Assembly: GCA_002398875.1 (NCBI GenBank)
Contig: DHCC01000051.1
Coordinates: 21,025-33,145, forward strand
DNA: 12,121 nucleotides
Origin: Bacteroidales bacterium UBA4912
Lineage (GTDB): Bacteria; Bacteroidota; Bacteroidia; Bacteroidales; Dysgonomonadaceae
Direction: 5' to 3'
Within the stretch, counting starts at the first letter, position 1. Each line of letters begins with the position of its first letter. The notes under the pieces are model-generated. The model saw only the letters and a list, made by a program, of their open reading frames with translations. It did no database searches and was not told the origin of the DNA. Position numbers and translations under genes: made by a program. Shown here one piece after another: positions 1 through 8,158 of the stretch.

Positions 1-1
1 C

Positions 2-1471
2 ACTTTGGCTTTTGGTGGGAATAGTCGCCGAGAACACTTCCCAAGTGTAGAATCATGCACAGATTACATTAATGATGTAGATGGACCTGAAACTTGCAAC
101 TCATACAACATGCTGAAACTAACCGAAGATTTGTTTCGTATAAACCCATCAGCTCATTATGCCGATTACTACGAACGTACCCTGTTCAACCACATTCGTT
201 CAACTCAACATCCTGAACATGGCGGCTATGTATATTTCACCACTGCTCGTCCTCGTCATTACAGGGTATATTCTACTCCTAACAATGCCATGTGGTGTTG
301 TGTGGGCACAGGCATGGAAAACCATAGTAAGTATAATCAGTTTATCTACACCCACACAGGAGATTCTCTTTTTGTAAATCTCTTTATAGCTTCCGAGCTT
401 AATTGGAAAGAAAAAGATATTGCCTTAAGACAGGAGACAGGATTTCCTTATGAAGAAAGTACCAAATTTATTATCACTAAGGGTTCATCAGACTTTAAAT
501 TAATGATCAGATATCCCGAATGGGTAAAAGAGGAAGCATTAAGAATCAGCATAAATGATAAAACAATTGAATATTCTGCTCATCCTTCATCTTATATTTG
601 TATTGACAGGAATTGGGAAAAAGGAGATGTGGTAAAGATTGATTTACCAATGCATAATAGTGCAATCCAACTTCCTAATGTTGAAAATTACATAGCTTTT
701 ATGCGCGGTCCGATTTTGCTTGGTGCTAAAACCGGTACCGAGGATTTACATGGATTACTTGCCGGTGATGGTCGATGGGATCAATATCCAGGGGGAAAAA
801 TGCTGCCTATTGACCAGGCTCCTATATTAATTGAAGATGATATAAAAAATATTGCTGATAAATTGATTCCGGTAAAAGACAACCCAATGAAATTTAAGCT
901 GGAAGTCAAAATGGTAAATCCTGTTGATGTAACATTGGAACCATTTGCAAATATTCATGATTCAAGGTATATGATATACTGGCTGGCACTTACAAGCAAT
1001 GGTTATAACTCTTACAAGGACTCCCTTACAAAAAGGGAAAACGAAAAGATTGCAATAGAAAAACGAACTATAGATTTTATTGCCACAGGTGAACAACAAC
1101 CTGAGACCGACCATGATATGAAAATGGAGCACTCAGAGTCAGGAAATAGCAATAACGAGTTTTATCGGGAGGCAAGCAGAGGTGGTTTTTTCAGTTATGA
1201 TATGAATACTAATTCTGAAACAAACCTTAGTTTACTAGTTCGTTATTGGGGAGTTGAATGGGGAGGTCGCAAATTTGAAATTTATATTGATAATGAATTG
1301 TTATTGACAGAAGACAACACAGGACGGTGGAATCAATCAAAGTTTTACGATATAAATTATGAAATTCCGAACTCAATGGTAAAAAACAAAGATAAAATAA
1401 GAGTTAAGTTCCAGGCTCTTCCAGGAAATACTGCGGGACCGATTTATTTTGTTCGTTTGTTAAAGAAGTAG
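2..1471 (+). CDS. GH127 (DUF1680) glycosidase, probable beta-L-arabinofuranosidase, 5'-truncated by window edge
   Basis: This is the C-terminal part of a GH127 enzyme. The frame is open from the left edge, so the true start lies outside; about 489 residues remain, and relatives usually have roughly 650-800. Numbering from the TTG at position 5, FGGNSRREHF (residues 3-12) is a GH127 active-site signature, and its Glu10 probably matches the acid/base Glu of the family. ETC (Glu29, Cys31) and the CC pair (Cys98, Cys99) match the zinc-binding Glu/Cys/Cys/Cys set, in which the first Cys of the pair is the nucleophile. The catalytic set is therefore intact. A DUF4986-like segment (about 230-325) and a C-terminal beta-rich DUF6805-like domain (about 375-486) follow. 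The family removes terminal beta-L-arabinofuranose, but some members act on other sugars, including aceric acid in RG-II. The substrate is inferred. Any signal peptide is out of view. A 182-bp gap separates it from the GH43 gene. Confidence 0.9.
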   Translation, partial: TLAFGGNSRREHFPSVESCTDYINDVDGPETCNSYNMLKLTEDLFRINPSAHYADYYERTLFNHIRSTQHPEHGGYVYFTTARPRHYRVYSTPNNAMWCCVGTGMENHSKYNQFIYTHTGDSLFVNLFIASELNWKEKDIALRQETGFPYEESTKFIITKGSSDFKLMIRYPEWVKEEALRISINDKTIEYSAHPSSYICIDRNWEKGDVVKIDLPMHNSAIQLPNVENYIAFMRGPILLGAKTGTEDLHGLLAGDGRWDQYPGGKMLPIDQAPILIEDDIKNIADKLIPVKDNPMKFKLEVKMVNPVDVTLEPFANIHDSRYMIYWLALTSNGYNSYKDSLTKRENEKIAIEKRTIDFIATGEQQPETDHDMKMEHSESGNSNNEFYREASRGGFFSYDMNTNSETNLSLLVRYWGVEWGGRKFEIYIDNELLLTEDNTGRWNQSKFYDINYEIPNSMVKNKDKIRVKFQALPGNTAGPIYFVRLLKK

Positions 1472-1535
1472 CCTATAAAACATAAAGTTCAATCGTTTTT
1501 GCAAATGTTGCCAAATGGACTAAATGATCCTTAAG

Positions 1536-1550
1536 TAACAAAACATGTTA
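1536..1550. repeat. Short inverted repeat TAACA-n5-TGTTA upstream of the GH43 gene, possible operator
   Basis: TAACA (1536-1540) and TGTTA (1546-1550) are perfect 5-bp inverted arms around a 5-bp spacer, in the gap between the GH127 and GH43 genes. The same half-sites, with the left one again inside GTAACAA, occur around 9150-9170 just upstream of a -7-like box before susC, there with a 10-bp spacer. A regulatory role is inference only. Chance is a real alternative in AT-rich DNA, and I see no convincing TAnnTTTG box in this gap. Confidence 0.25.
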
Positions 1551-1653
1551 GCTAATGAGGTTAATTGAATGGAGATTAGGAATGGATAATGAAACCCATA
1601 GCTATACAATTCAACTGAAGAGTCAAAAGAATTATTTAAAATCTTATAAAAAA

Positions 1654-3042
1654 ATGTTCAAAGAAAGAATTCATAATGTATCAACCCTTTTATTATTATT
1701 CGTAATAAGTGTTTTGGGTATTAGCGCAAAAAGTGCTATCCCGCCTCAACGACCAATCATACAAACCAAATACACTGCTGATCCGGCACCCATGGTTTAT
1801 AAAGACACCGTGTTTTTATACACTTCACACGATGAAGATGATGCAATGGGATTTAAAATGCAAGACTGGCTGCTGTATTCATCCACAGACATGGTAAACT
1901 GGACGGAGCATGGAGTGGTTGCATCATTGAAAAACTTCGATTGGGTGCCCTATGATAATGGTGCCTGGGCAGTACAATGTATAGAAAGAAACGGGAAATT
2001 TTACCTTTATTGCCCGATGCCTAACGGAATTGGAATTGGAGTGTTGGTATCTGACAGTCCCTATGGTCCATTCAAGGATCCAATAGGTAAGCCTTTGATC
2101 AAAAACAGCAACCATGATATCGATCCAACCGTATTTATAGATGATGACGGGCAAGCCTATATGTACTGGGGTAACCCAAAGCTGTATTGGGTAAAATTAA
2201 ACGAGGATATGATTTCTTATTCCGGCGATATTCAGCAAGATCCTACAACACCATCAAATTATCAGGAAGGTCCGTGGGTATGGAAACGCAACGGCTTATA
2301 CTATCTGGCTTATGCCTCCACTTGCTGTCCTGAAGGTATAGGCTATGCTATAAGTAGCTCTCCCACCGGGTCTTGGGAATATAAAGGAATGATTGTGGAT
2401 GCATCCGAAAAAACACGAGGTAATCACCCCGGGATTATAGAATTCAAAGGAAAATCATATTGTTTTGGTCATTCTTACGATTTACTTAAACAAATCACAA
2501 GTAAATTTTATGAAAGGCGTTCTGTTGATATGGACGAAATAGTATATAGCTCGGATGGAAGCATACAAAATCGCCAATATTGGTCGATTGAAGGACCTTC
2601 TCAGGTTGGCAGACTAAAACCATTCCAACGGATTGAAGCAGAAACAATGGCATGGAGCGAAGGTTTGAAGACCCATTTTGAAACAGAATGGGAAGGAGAT
2701 TTCGATTGGGCAAGAGGTAATAAAATAGCTGATCGTCTCTATGTAACATCAATAAATAACGGAGATTATTTAATGTTAAAAGGAGTGGATTTTGCTAATG
2801 GTACAAAATCTGTAGATGTATGTATCTCATCAATAAACGGAGGGAAAATAGAAATTCGCATTGATAAAATAGATGGTCCGATCATTTCTACTATTGATGT
2901 AGATTTTTCCGGAGAGGCAGGTATATGGAGGACAATAACCTCTCCAGTAGAAGAAATTAAAGGAGTACACGATTTGTATTTTATTTTTAAAGGAGAAAAG
3001 GATTTATTCAACTTCGACTGGTGGAGTTTTTCTGAAATCTAA
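1654..3042 (+). CDS. Secreted GH43 glycosidase with C-terminal CBM6-like domain (alpha-L-arabinofuranosidase / beta-xylosidase type)
   Basis: The product is a 462-aa secreted five-bladed beta-propeller glycosidase. The reading frame opens at an ATG at 1555, but that adds 33 polar residues in front of a clear signal peptide (MFKERIHN followed by a Leu/Ile/Val core and GISA). I therefore chose the ATG at 1654. In this numbering the GH43 triad is visible: Asp43 in TADPAP (general base), Asp157 in HDIDPTVF (pKa modulator) and Glu205 in QEGPWVW (general acid). The propeller spans about residues 38-290. After a linker, residues 324-461 form a CBM6-like beta-sandwich beginning RIEAE and ending FNFDWWSF. 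GH43 enzymes with CBM6 typically release alpha-L-arabinofuranose or beta-xylose from arabinoxylan or related glycans. I cannot assign a subfamily or exact linkage by eye. It lies 30 bp upstream of the GH31 gene, probably in the same operon. Confidence 0.92.
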   Translation: MFKERIHNVSTLLLLFVISVLGISAKSAIPPQRPIIQTKYTADPAPMVYKDTVFLYTSHDEDDAMGFKMQDWLLYSSTDMVNWTEHGVVASLKNFDWVPYDNGAWAVQCIERNGKFYLYCPMPNGIGIGVLVSDSPYGPFKDPIGKPLIKNSNHDIDPTVFIDDDGQAYMYWGNPKLYWVKLNEDMISYSGDIQQDPTTPSNYQEGPWVWKRNGLYYLAYASTCCPEGIGYAISSSPTGSWEYKGMIVDASEKTRGNHPGIIEFKGKSYCFGHSYDLLKQITSKFYERRSVDMDEIVYSSDGSIQNRQYWSIEGPSQVGRLKPFQRIEAETMAWSEGLKTHFETEWEGDFDWARGNKIADRLYVTSINNGDYLMLKGVDFANGTKSVDVCISSINGGKIEIRIDKIDGPIISTIDVDFSGEAGIWRTITSPVEEIKGVHDLYFIFKGEKDLFNFDWWSFSEI

Positions 3043-3072
3043 ATCTAATACAACAACTAATAATTTATAATA

Positions 3073-5526
3073 ATGAAAAAAATAATTATTGTAGCTTTAA
3101 CATTTTTGCTAATCTCAGTAAGTTCCTTTGCTGAACCTTTCGTAAGAACTGAACATGGGGTCAGTATTAAGGTAAATTCGATTAATGTAGAAATTCAATT
3201 CTACGGTTCTTCTATTGTTAGAGTGATTAAATCACCTCAAGGAAAAAACGTTGAAAAAGAGAGCTTGTCGGTTGTAAAGATACCAGAAAAAGTAAATTTC
3301 AACATTCTTCAATCAAAGGATGAACTCCTAATAAAAAACAAAAGTGTTGAAGTGGTTATAAGTTTGGAAAACGGAAAAGTGACTTTCAAAAATACAAAAG
3401 GCGACATATTTTTGGTTGAGAAAGAAAACGGATCTTCTTTTACTGATTTTGACGACGCAGGTGTAAAAACATATAGCGTTAGTCAATCTTATATACTTGA
3501 ACAAGATGAAGCTATCTATGGTTTGGGTATTCTTCAAAACGGGAAAATGTCACAGCGAAACCAAGAAGTAAGGATGGTTCAGAATAACACCTGGGACTTT
3601 GTTACTTTTTTTCAGTCAGTAAAAGGATATGGTCTGTTCTGGGATAATTATTCTCCAACAACTTTTAAAGATAATGCCATGGAAACATCTTTCAGTTCTG
3701 AAGTTGGTGAATGTATAGATTACTATTTTATGTATGGTGGTAATTCCGATGGTGTAATTGCTGAAATGCGAGATCTTACAGGTCAGGTTCCAATGTTCCC
3801 TTTATGGACTTATGGATACTGGCAGAGCAAAGAACGTTATAAAAGTCAAAATGAGACGGTTGGCGTTGTAAAAAAATACCGCGAACTTGGTGTTCCGATT
3901 GATGGAATTATTCAGGACTGGCAATACTGGGGTAACAATTATTTGTGGAATTCAATGGAATTCCTTAACGAAGATTTCCCTAATCCTAAAGCAATGATAA
4001 ACGATATTCATGAAATGAATGCGCACATAATTATTTCTATTTGGTCATCGTTTGGTCCTGCTACAAAACAGTATAGAGAATTAGAAAAAATAGGAGCATT
4101 GTATAATTTCAACACATGGCCTGAATCTGGTCTGACAGCCTGGCCTCCAAACATGGAATATCCATCAGGTGTAAGGGTTTATGATGCATTTAATCCGAAA
4201 GCAAGGGATATATATTGGAAACACCTTAATGAAGGTTTATTTAAACTCGGAATAGATGGTTGGTGGATGGATTCTACCGAACCGGATCATCTGAGTTTTA
4301 AACCAGAAGACATGAATAATCAAACAGCACTTGGTTCTTTCCGTAAGGTAAGAAACGCATATCCCTTAGTGACAGTTGGTGGTGTTTATGAAAATCAGCG
4401 GACTGTTAATTCTGACAAAAGAGTGTTCATCCTAACCAGATCAGGATTCGCAGGACAACAAAGGTATGGAGCTAATGTATGGTCAGGAGACGTCTTTACA
4501 TCATGGGAAAACTTCCGTAACCAAATACCTGCCGGACTTAACTTTTCTATGTGTGGTATTCCACATTGGAATAGTGATATTGGTGGCTTTTTTGCAGGAG
4601 AATACAATAAAACATGGAATGACGGGACAGCTTCAAAAAACCCAATGTTTCAGGAATTATATGTCCGATGGATGCAATTCGGTGCATTTAATCCAATGAT
4701 GCGATCTCATGGTACCGACTTATCAAGGGAAATATATCATTTTGGGCAGAAGGGAGAACCAATTTACGATGCAATTGAGAGTACAATTCGTTTACGTTAT
4801 TCCTTGTTACCCTATATCTATTCAACTTCCTGGGAGGTCACAGATAAGCAGTCGAGTTTCATGCGCGCTCTTGTAATGGACTTTTCTCATGACAAGAATG
4901 TTTGGGATATAAAGCACCAGTATATGTTTGGAAAATCGATTCTGGTTGCTCCTGTAATTGAGGCACAGTATACTCCCGAAAAAATTAAAGATGACAAAAC
5001 AGGAGATGGATGGACAAGATCCGATGGCGATGGGGCCGAAAAGGAGCCTTCAGTAGATTTCACCCTTAAAAAGAATACAATGATTTATCTACCATCAGGT
5101 TCCGATTGGTATGATTTCTGGACTAACGAAATATTTAAAGGTGGAAACGAAATCTCGAAAGAGACAAGCATCGATATAATTCCTTTATACATTAAAGCGG
5201 GATCCATCCTTCCTATTGGACCTGAAGTACAATATGCTACTGAGAAAAACTGGGATAATCTTGAACTTAGGATATATGAAGGAGCAGATGGTACATTTAC
5301 TCTATATGAGGATGAAAATGACAATTATAACTATGAAAAAGGAATTTATTCAACAATTACCTTTTCATGGAATGATACAAAAAGAACGCTTACTATAAAC
5401 AACCGTGAAGGCTCATTCCCCGGAATGTTGACTGACAGGAAGTTTAATATCGTTCGTATTGGAAAGAATCAAACAAATTACAAGACAGTAAATTACGCAG
5501 GCAAGAAAATGGTGATTAAGTTTTAG
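3073..5526 (+). CDS. Secreted GH31 alpha-glycosidase, probable alpha-xylosidase
   Basis: This 817-aa protein starts with a signal peptide (residues 1-20, MKKIIIVALT... ending SSFA before EPF). An N-terminal beta-sandwich (about 25-235) precedes the GH31 (beta/alpha)8 barrel (about 240-580). GIDGWWMDSTEPDH (393-406) carries the nucleophile Asp400, and NVWSGDVFTSWE (468-479) carries the acid/base Asp473. IIQDWQYWG (279-287) is another family motif. C-terminal beta domains follow, the last (about 730-797, including YEGADGTFTLYEDEND) resembling DUF5110. The WWMD-x-TEPD form of the nucleophile motif is common in bacterial alpha-xylosidases. The PA14 insert found in some xyloglucan alpha-xylosidases is absent, since no long insert interrupts the N-terminal domain. 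Alpha-glucosidase or alpha-galactosidase activity cannot be excluded. In a xyloglucan or branched-xylan pathway it would remove alpha-xylose from imported oligosaccharides. It sits between the GH43 and GH95 genes in an apparent operon. Confidence 0.93.
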   Translation: MKKIIIVALTFLLISVSSFAEPFVRTEHGVSIKVNSINVEIQFYGSSIVRVIKSPQGKNVEKESLSVVKIPEKVNFNILQSKDELLIKNKSVEVVISLENGKVTFKNTKGDIFLVEKENGSSFTDFDDAGVKTYSVSQSYILEQDEAIYGLGILQNGKMSQRNQEVRMVQNNTWDFVTFFQSVKGYGLFWDNYSPTTFKDNAMETSFSSEVGECIDYYFMYGGNSDGVIAEMRDLTGQVPMFPLWTYGYWQSKERYKSQNETVGVVKKYRELGVPIDGIIQDWQYWGNNYLWNSMEFLNEDFPNPKAMINDIHEMNAHIIISIWSSFGPATKQYRELEKIGALYNFNTWPESGLTAWPPNMEYPSGVRVYDAFNPKARDIYWKHLNEGLFKLGIDGWWMDSTEPDHLSFKPEDMNNQTALGSFRKVRNAYPLVTVGGVYENQRTVNSDKRVFILTRSGFAGQQRYGANVWSGDVFTSWENFRNQIPAGLNFSMCGIPHWNSDIGGFFAGEYNKTWNDGTASKNPMFQELYVRWMQFGAFNPMMRSHGTDLSREIYHFGQKGEPIYDAIESTIRLRYSLLPYIYSTSWEVTDKQSSFMRALVMDFSHDKNVWDIKHQYMFGKSILVAPVIEAQYTPEKIKDDKTGDGWTRSDGDGAEKEPSVDFTLKKNTMIYLPSGSDWYDFWTNEIFKGGNEISKETSIDIIPLYIKAGSILPIGPEVQYATEKNWDNLELRIYEGADGTFTLYEDENDNYNYEKGIYSTITFSWNDTKRTLTINNREGSFPGMLTDRKFNIVRIGKNQTNYKTVNYAGKKMVIKF

Positions 5527-5595
5527 TATCCATAACATCAACTTATATTATCATACAAATACACTAAAAGTCTAAACTTAAAATTTATAACCGAT

Positions 5596-8028
5596 ATGAT
5601 TAAAACAAAGAAAAGAGCTATATGGTATCTCCTGATTACTTTTACCTTAACAGGGGTTAATCTTTCAGCTCAGGATTTAAAACTGAGATACGATCAGCCT
5701 GCAAAAGTTTGGGAAGAAGCTATTCCATTGGGTAATTCGCGTCTTGGTGCAATGATATACGGTATTCCGGATCGAGAAGAAATTCAGTTGAATGAAGAAA
5801 CTATATGGGGAGGCGGACCTTACAGAAATGATAATCCCAAAGCATTGGATGCACTACCAGAGGTCAGGAAATTAATATTCGAGGAGAAAAATGGGGAAGC
5901 AGACAAACTGATTAACCAGACATTTTTTACACAAACGCACGGAATGCCCTTTCAGACAGCGGGTAGTGTTATTTTGGAATTTCCTGGTCATAAAAATTTT
6001 AAAAATTATACCCGCGAACTCGATCTCAACAGGGCAGTTGCAACTACCCGATATCAAGTTGATGGAGTTGAATATACACGAGAAGCATTCTCCTCATTTG
6101 CTGATGATGTTTTCATCATGCGTATTACAGCAAACAAAAAAGGTGCGTTGAATTTTGAGGCTGGATATTATAATCAGTCAGAACATACTGTATTCAAGAG
6201 AGAGAATGCGCTAATTTTAGAAGGCAAAGGCTCTGAACACGAAGGTATTGAAGGAGCAATTCGCTATCAAACTCATACAAATATAAAAAACACAGATGGG
6301 AATGTTAAAGTTACTGATAATAAGATTTTCGTTAACAATGCTACTTCTGTTGTATTATATATTTCCATTGCTACAAATTTTACTGATTATAAAACAGTGG
6401 ATACTGACCATGCGATGAAAGCAGAACAATTACTTTCTTCAGCTGTTAAAAAGAAATTTACTTCCGCAATGAAGGAACATATAAGGATTTATGGTGAGCA
6501 GTTTAAACGATTTTCTCTATCATTAGGATCTTTACCAGGAACTGAAAAACTTACTACAACACAGCGTATTTTAAACTTCCAAAATGACCAAGATCCGTCA
6601 ATGGTTGCACTGCTTTCACAATTTGGGCGCTACCTACTGATATCTTCTTCACAACCAGGAGGTCAACCTGCCAGTCTGCAAGGTATTTGGTGTAACAGCA
6701 TGCAACCTGCATGGGACAGTAAATATACAATCAACATCAATACCGAAATGAACTACTGGCCAGCTGAGGTTACAAACCTTCCGGAAACACATGAACCTCT
6801 CTTTAAGATGTTGAAAGAGCTGAGTGTGAGCGGACAGGAAACAGCAAGTAAGTTGTATGGTGCTGATGGATGGGTTGCACATCACAACACCGACCTGTGG
6901 CGTGTTACAAGTCCCATTGACTTTGCTGCTGCCGGAATGTGGCCAACAGGAGGTGCCTGGCTTTGCCAGCACTTATGGGAACACTATTTGTTTACGGGAG
7001 ACAAAAAGTTTCTAAAGGAAATATATCCAGTACTTAAAGGATCTGCCGATTTTTTCATGTCCTCACTTATTGAGCATCCCAAATATGGATGGATGGTTGT
7101 TTCACCATCTGTTTCACCAGAACAAGGTCCTATTACGGCAGGATGTACAATGGACAATCAACTCGTGTTTGATATTCTTACACGCACTGCGGAAGCAAAC
7201 CAAATTTTAAATGGTAATAAAGAATACCGTACAGATTTACTGACCATGGCTGCTAAGCTGCCACCTATGCAGATTGGCAAATATTCACAACTTCAGGAAT
7301 GGCTGGAAGACGTGGATGATCCGAAAAATGAACATCGACATGTTTCTCACTTATACGGACTTTATCCAGGAAATCAGATTTCGCCCTACTCCACCCCTGA
7401 GCTTTTTGAAGCTGCGCGTAATTCTCTGAACTATCGAGGTGATATGGCAACCGGATGGTCTATAGGGTGGAAAGTAAATCTTTGGGCACGTCTGCTCGAT
7501 GGTAATCACGCATACAAGATAATCAAAAATATGCTTACATTGGCAGGTCGCGATAATCGCGACGGAAGAACATACCCCAATTTGTTTACAGCTCACCCGC
7601 CTTTCCAGATCGACGGTAATTTCGGATTAACAGCAGGTGTAGCAGAAATGCTACTTCAAAGTCATGATGGTGCTGTTCATATTTTACCTGCCCTTCCGGA
7701 TAATTGGAAAGAAGGATCGGTACACGGTATAATGGCGAGAGGTGGGTTTGAAATATCTATGGAATGGAAAGAAGGAAAAGTTGCCGAAGTTACAGTTCAC
7801 TCACGCTTAGGCGGCAATTTGCGCCTACGTACCTATACCAGGCTTTTGGGTGAAAATATGGTAAAGGCAGAAGGTGAAAATCCTAACAATTTCTTCAAAC
7901 CTTTTAAAACTGCTAGTCCGATAATATCAGATAAAGCTACATTAAAAGGAGTGTCATTGACAGAGGTTTTCGAATATGATATTCCAACACGAGCAGGTAA
8001 AACGTATAAATTTGTTGCAGCTAAGTGA
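5596..8028 (+). CDS. Secreted GH95 glycosidase, alpha-L-fucosidase or alpha-L-galactosidase
   Basis: This 810-aa protein has a signal peptide (residues 1-25, ending NLSA before QDLKLRY). The N-terminal beta domain begins with the family hallmarks WEEAIPLGNSRLGAMIYG (39-56) and LNEETIWGGGP (65-75). An (alpha/alpha)6 barrel and a C-terminal beta domain follow. The inverting catalytic set seems intact by motif: Asn380 and Asn382 in TININTEMNYWP, Glu509 in VSPEQGP as general acid, and Asp673 in FQIDGNFG. Other conserved stretches are HHNTDLWR (429-436) and EHRHVSHLYGLYPG (579-592). GH95 enzymes cleave terminal alpha-1,2-L-fucose, as in fucosylated xyloglucan. A subset prefers alpha-L-galactose, found on xyloglucan and complex xylan side chains. 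I could not tell the two apart by eye. The gene follows GH31 after 69 bp and looks like the last gene of the glycosidase operon, because the next gene appears to have its own promoter. Confidence 0.95.
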   Translation: MIKTKKRAIWYLLITFTLTGVNLSAQDLKLRYDQPAKVWEEAIPLGNSRLGAMIYGIPDREEIQLNEETIWGGGPYRNDNPKALDALPEVRKLIFEEKNGEADKLINQTFFTQTHGMPFQTAGSVILEFPGHKNFKNYTRELDLNRAVATTRYQVDGVEYTREAFSSFADDVFIMRITANKKGALNFEAGYYNQSEHTVFKRENALILEGKGSEHEGIEGAIRYQTHTNIKNTDGNVKVTDNKIFVNNATSVVLYISIATNFTDYKTVDTDHAMKAEQLLSSAVKKKFTSAMKEHIRIYGEQFKRFSLSLGSLPGTEKLTTTQRILNFQNDQDPSMVALLSQFGRYLLISSSQPGGQPASLQGIWCNSMQPAWDSKYTININTEMNYWPAEVTNLPETHEPLFKMLKELSVSGQETASKLYGADGWVAHHNTDLWRVTSPIDFAAAGMWPTGGAWLCQHLWEHYLFTGDKKFLKEIYPVLKGSADFFMSSLIEHPKYGWMVVSPSVSPEQGPITAGCTMDNQLVFDILTRTAEANQILNGNKEYRTDLLTMAAKLPPMQIGKYSQLQEWLEDVDDPKNEHRHVSHLYGLYPGNQISPYSTPELFEAARNSLNYRGDMATGWSIGWKVNLWARLLDGNHAYKIIKNMLTLAGRDNRDGRTYPNLFTAHPPFQIDGNFGLTAGVAEMLLQSHDGAVHILPALPDNWKEGSVHGIMARGGFEISMEWKEGKVAEVTVHSRLGGNLRLRTYTRLLGENMVKAEGENPNNFFKPFKTASPIISDKATLKGVSLTEVFEYDIPTRAGKTYKFVAAK

Positions 8029-8056
8029 AACAGTAATAAACATACTGCATTGAGTA

Positions 8057-8089
8057 TTTTCGTAATGAAATTATATTTTCATATCTTTG
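8057..8089 (+). promoter_or_regulatory. Bacteroidota-type promoter upstream of the NrtR-like regulator
   Basis: TATCTTTG (8082-8089) is an exact match to the Bacteroidota -7 consensus TAnnTTTG. About 19-20 bp upstream, TTTTCG (8057-8062) is a weak candidate for the -33 TTTG-like element. The box lies about 70 bp before the ATG at 8159 and just after the GH95 stop, so the regulator is probably transcribed separately from the glycosidases, although read-through is possible. Confidence 0.6.
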
Positions 8090-8135
8090 TAGTACAATTA
8101 TTTATATATTTATATTTATTAACTTTTGAAATTAT

Positions 8136-8150
8136 TCCGCTTATAACGGA
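8136..8150. repeat. Small dyad TCCG-n7-CGGA just before the regulator start
   Basis: TCCG (8136-8139) and CGGA (8147-8150) form 4-bp inverted arms around a 7-bp spacer, ending 8 bp before the ATG of the regulator. It is one of the few GC-containing patches in a very AT-rich leader. It could be an autoregulatory site or a chance dyad. The match is short and the call is weak. Confidence 0.2.
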
Positions 8151-8158
8151 TATCTAAT

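Noticed and set aside
6649..6972. 107-aa minus-strand open frame inside the GH95 gene.
   Set aside because: It lies wholly antisense to a well-supported GH95 coding region with intact catalytic motifs, and its translation shows no recognisable domain. It is a shadow of the real gene.
8031..8062. CAGTA-n7-TACTG inverted repeat after the GH95 stop, followed by a short T run (8057-8060), as a rho-independent terminator.
   Set aside because: The stem has only 5 bp with little GC, the T run is 4 bases long and starts 10 bp after the stem. Support is too weak to call a terminator.
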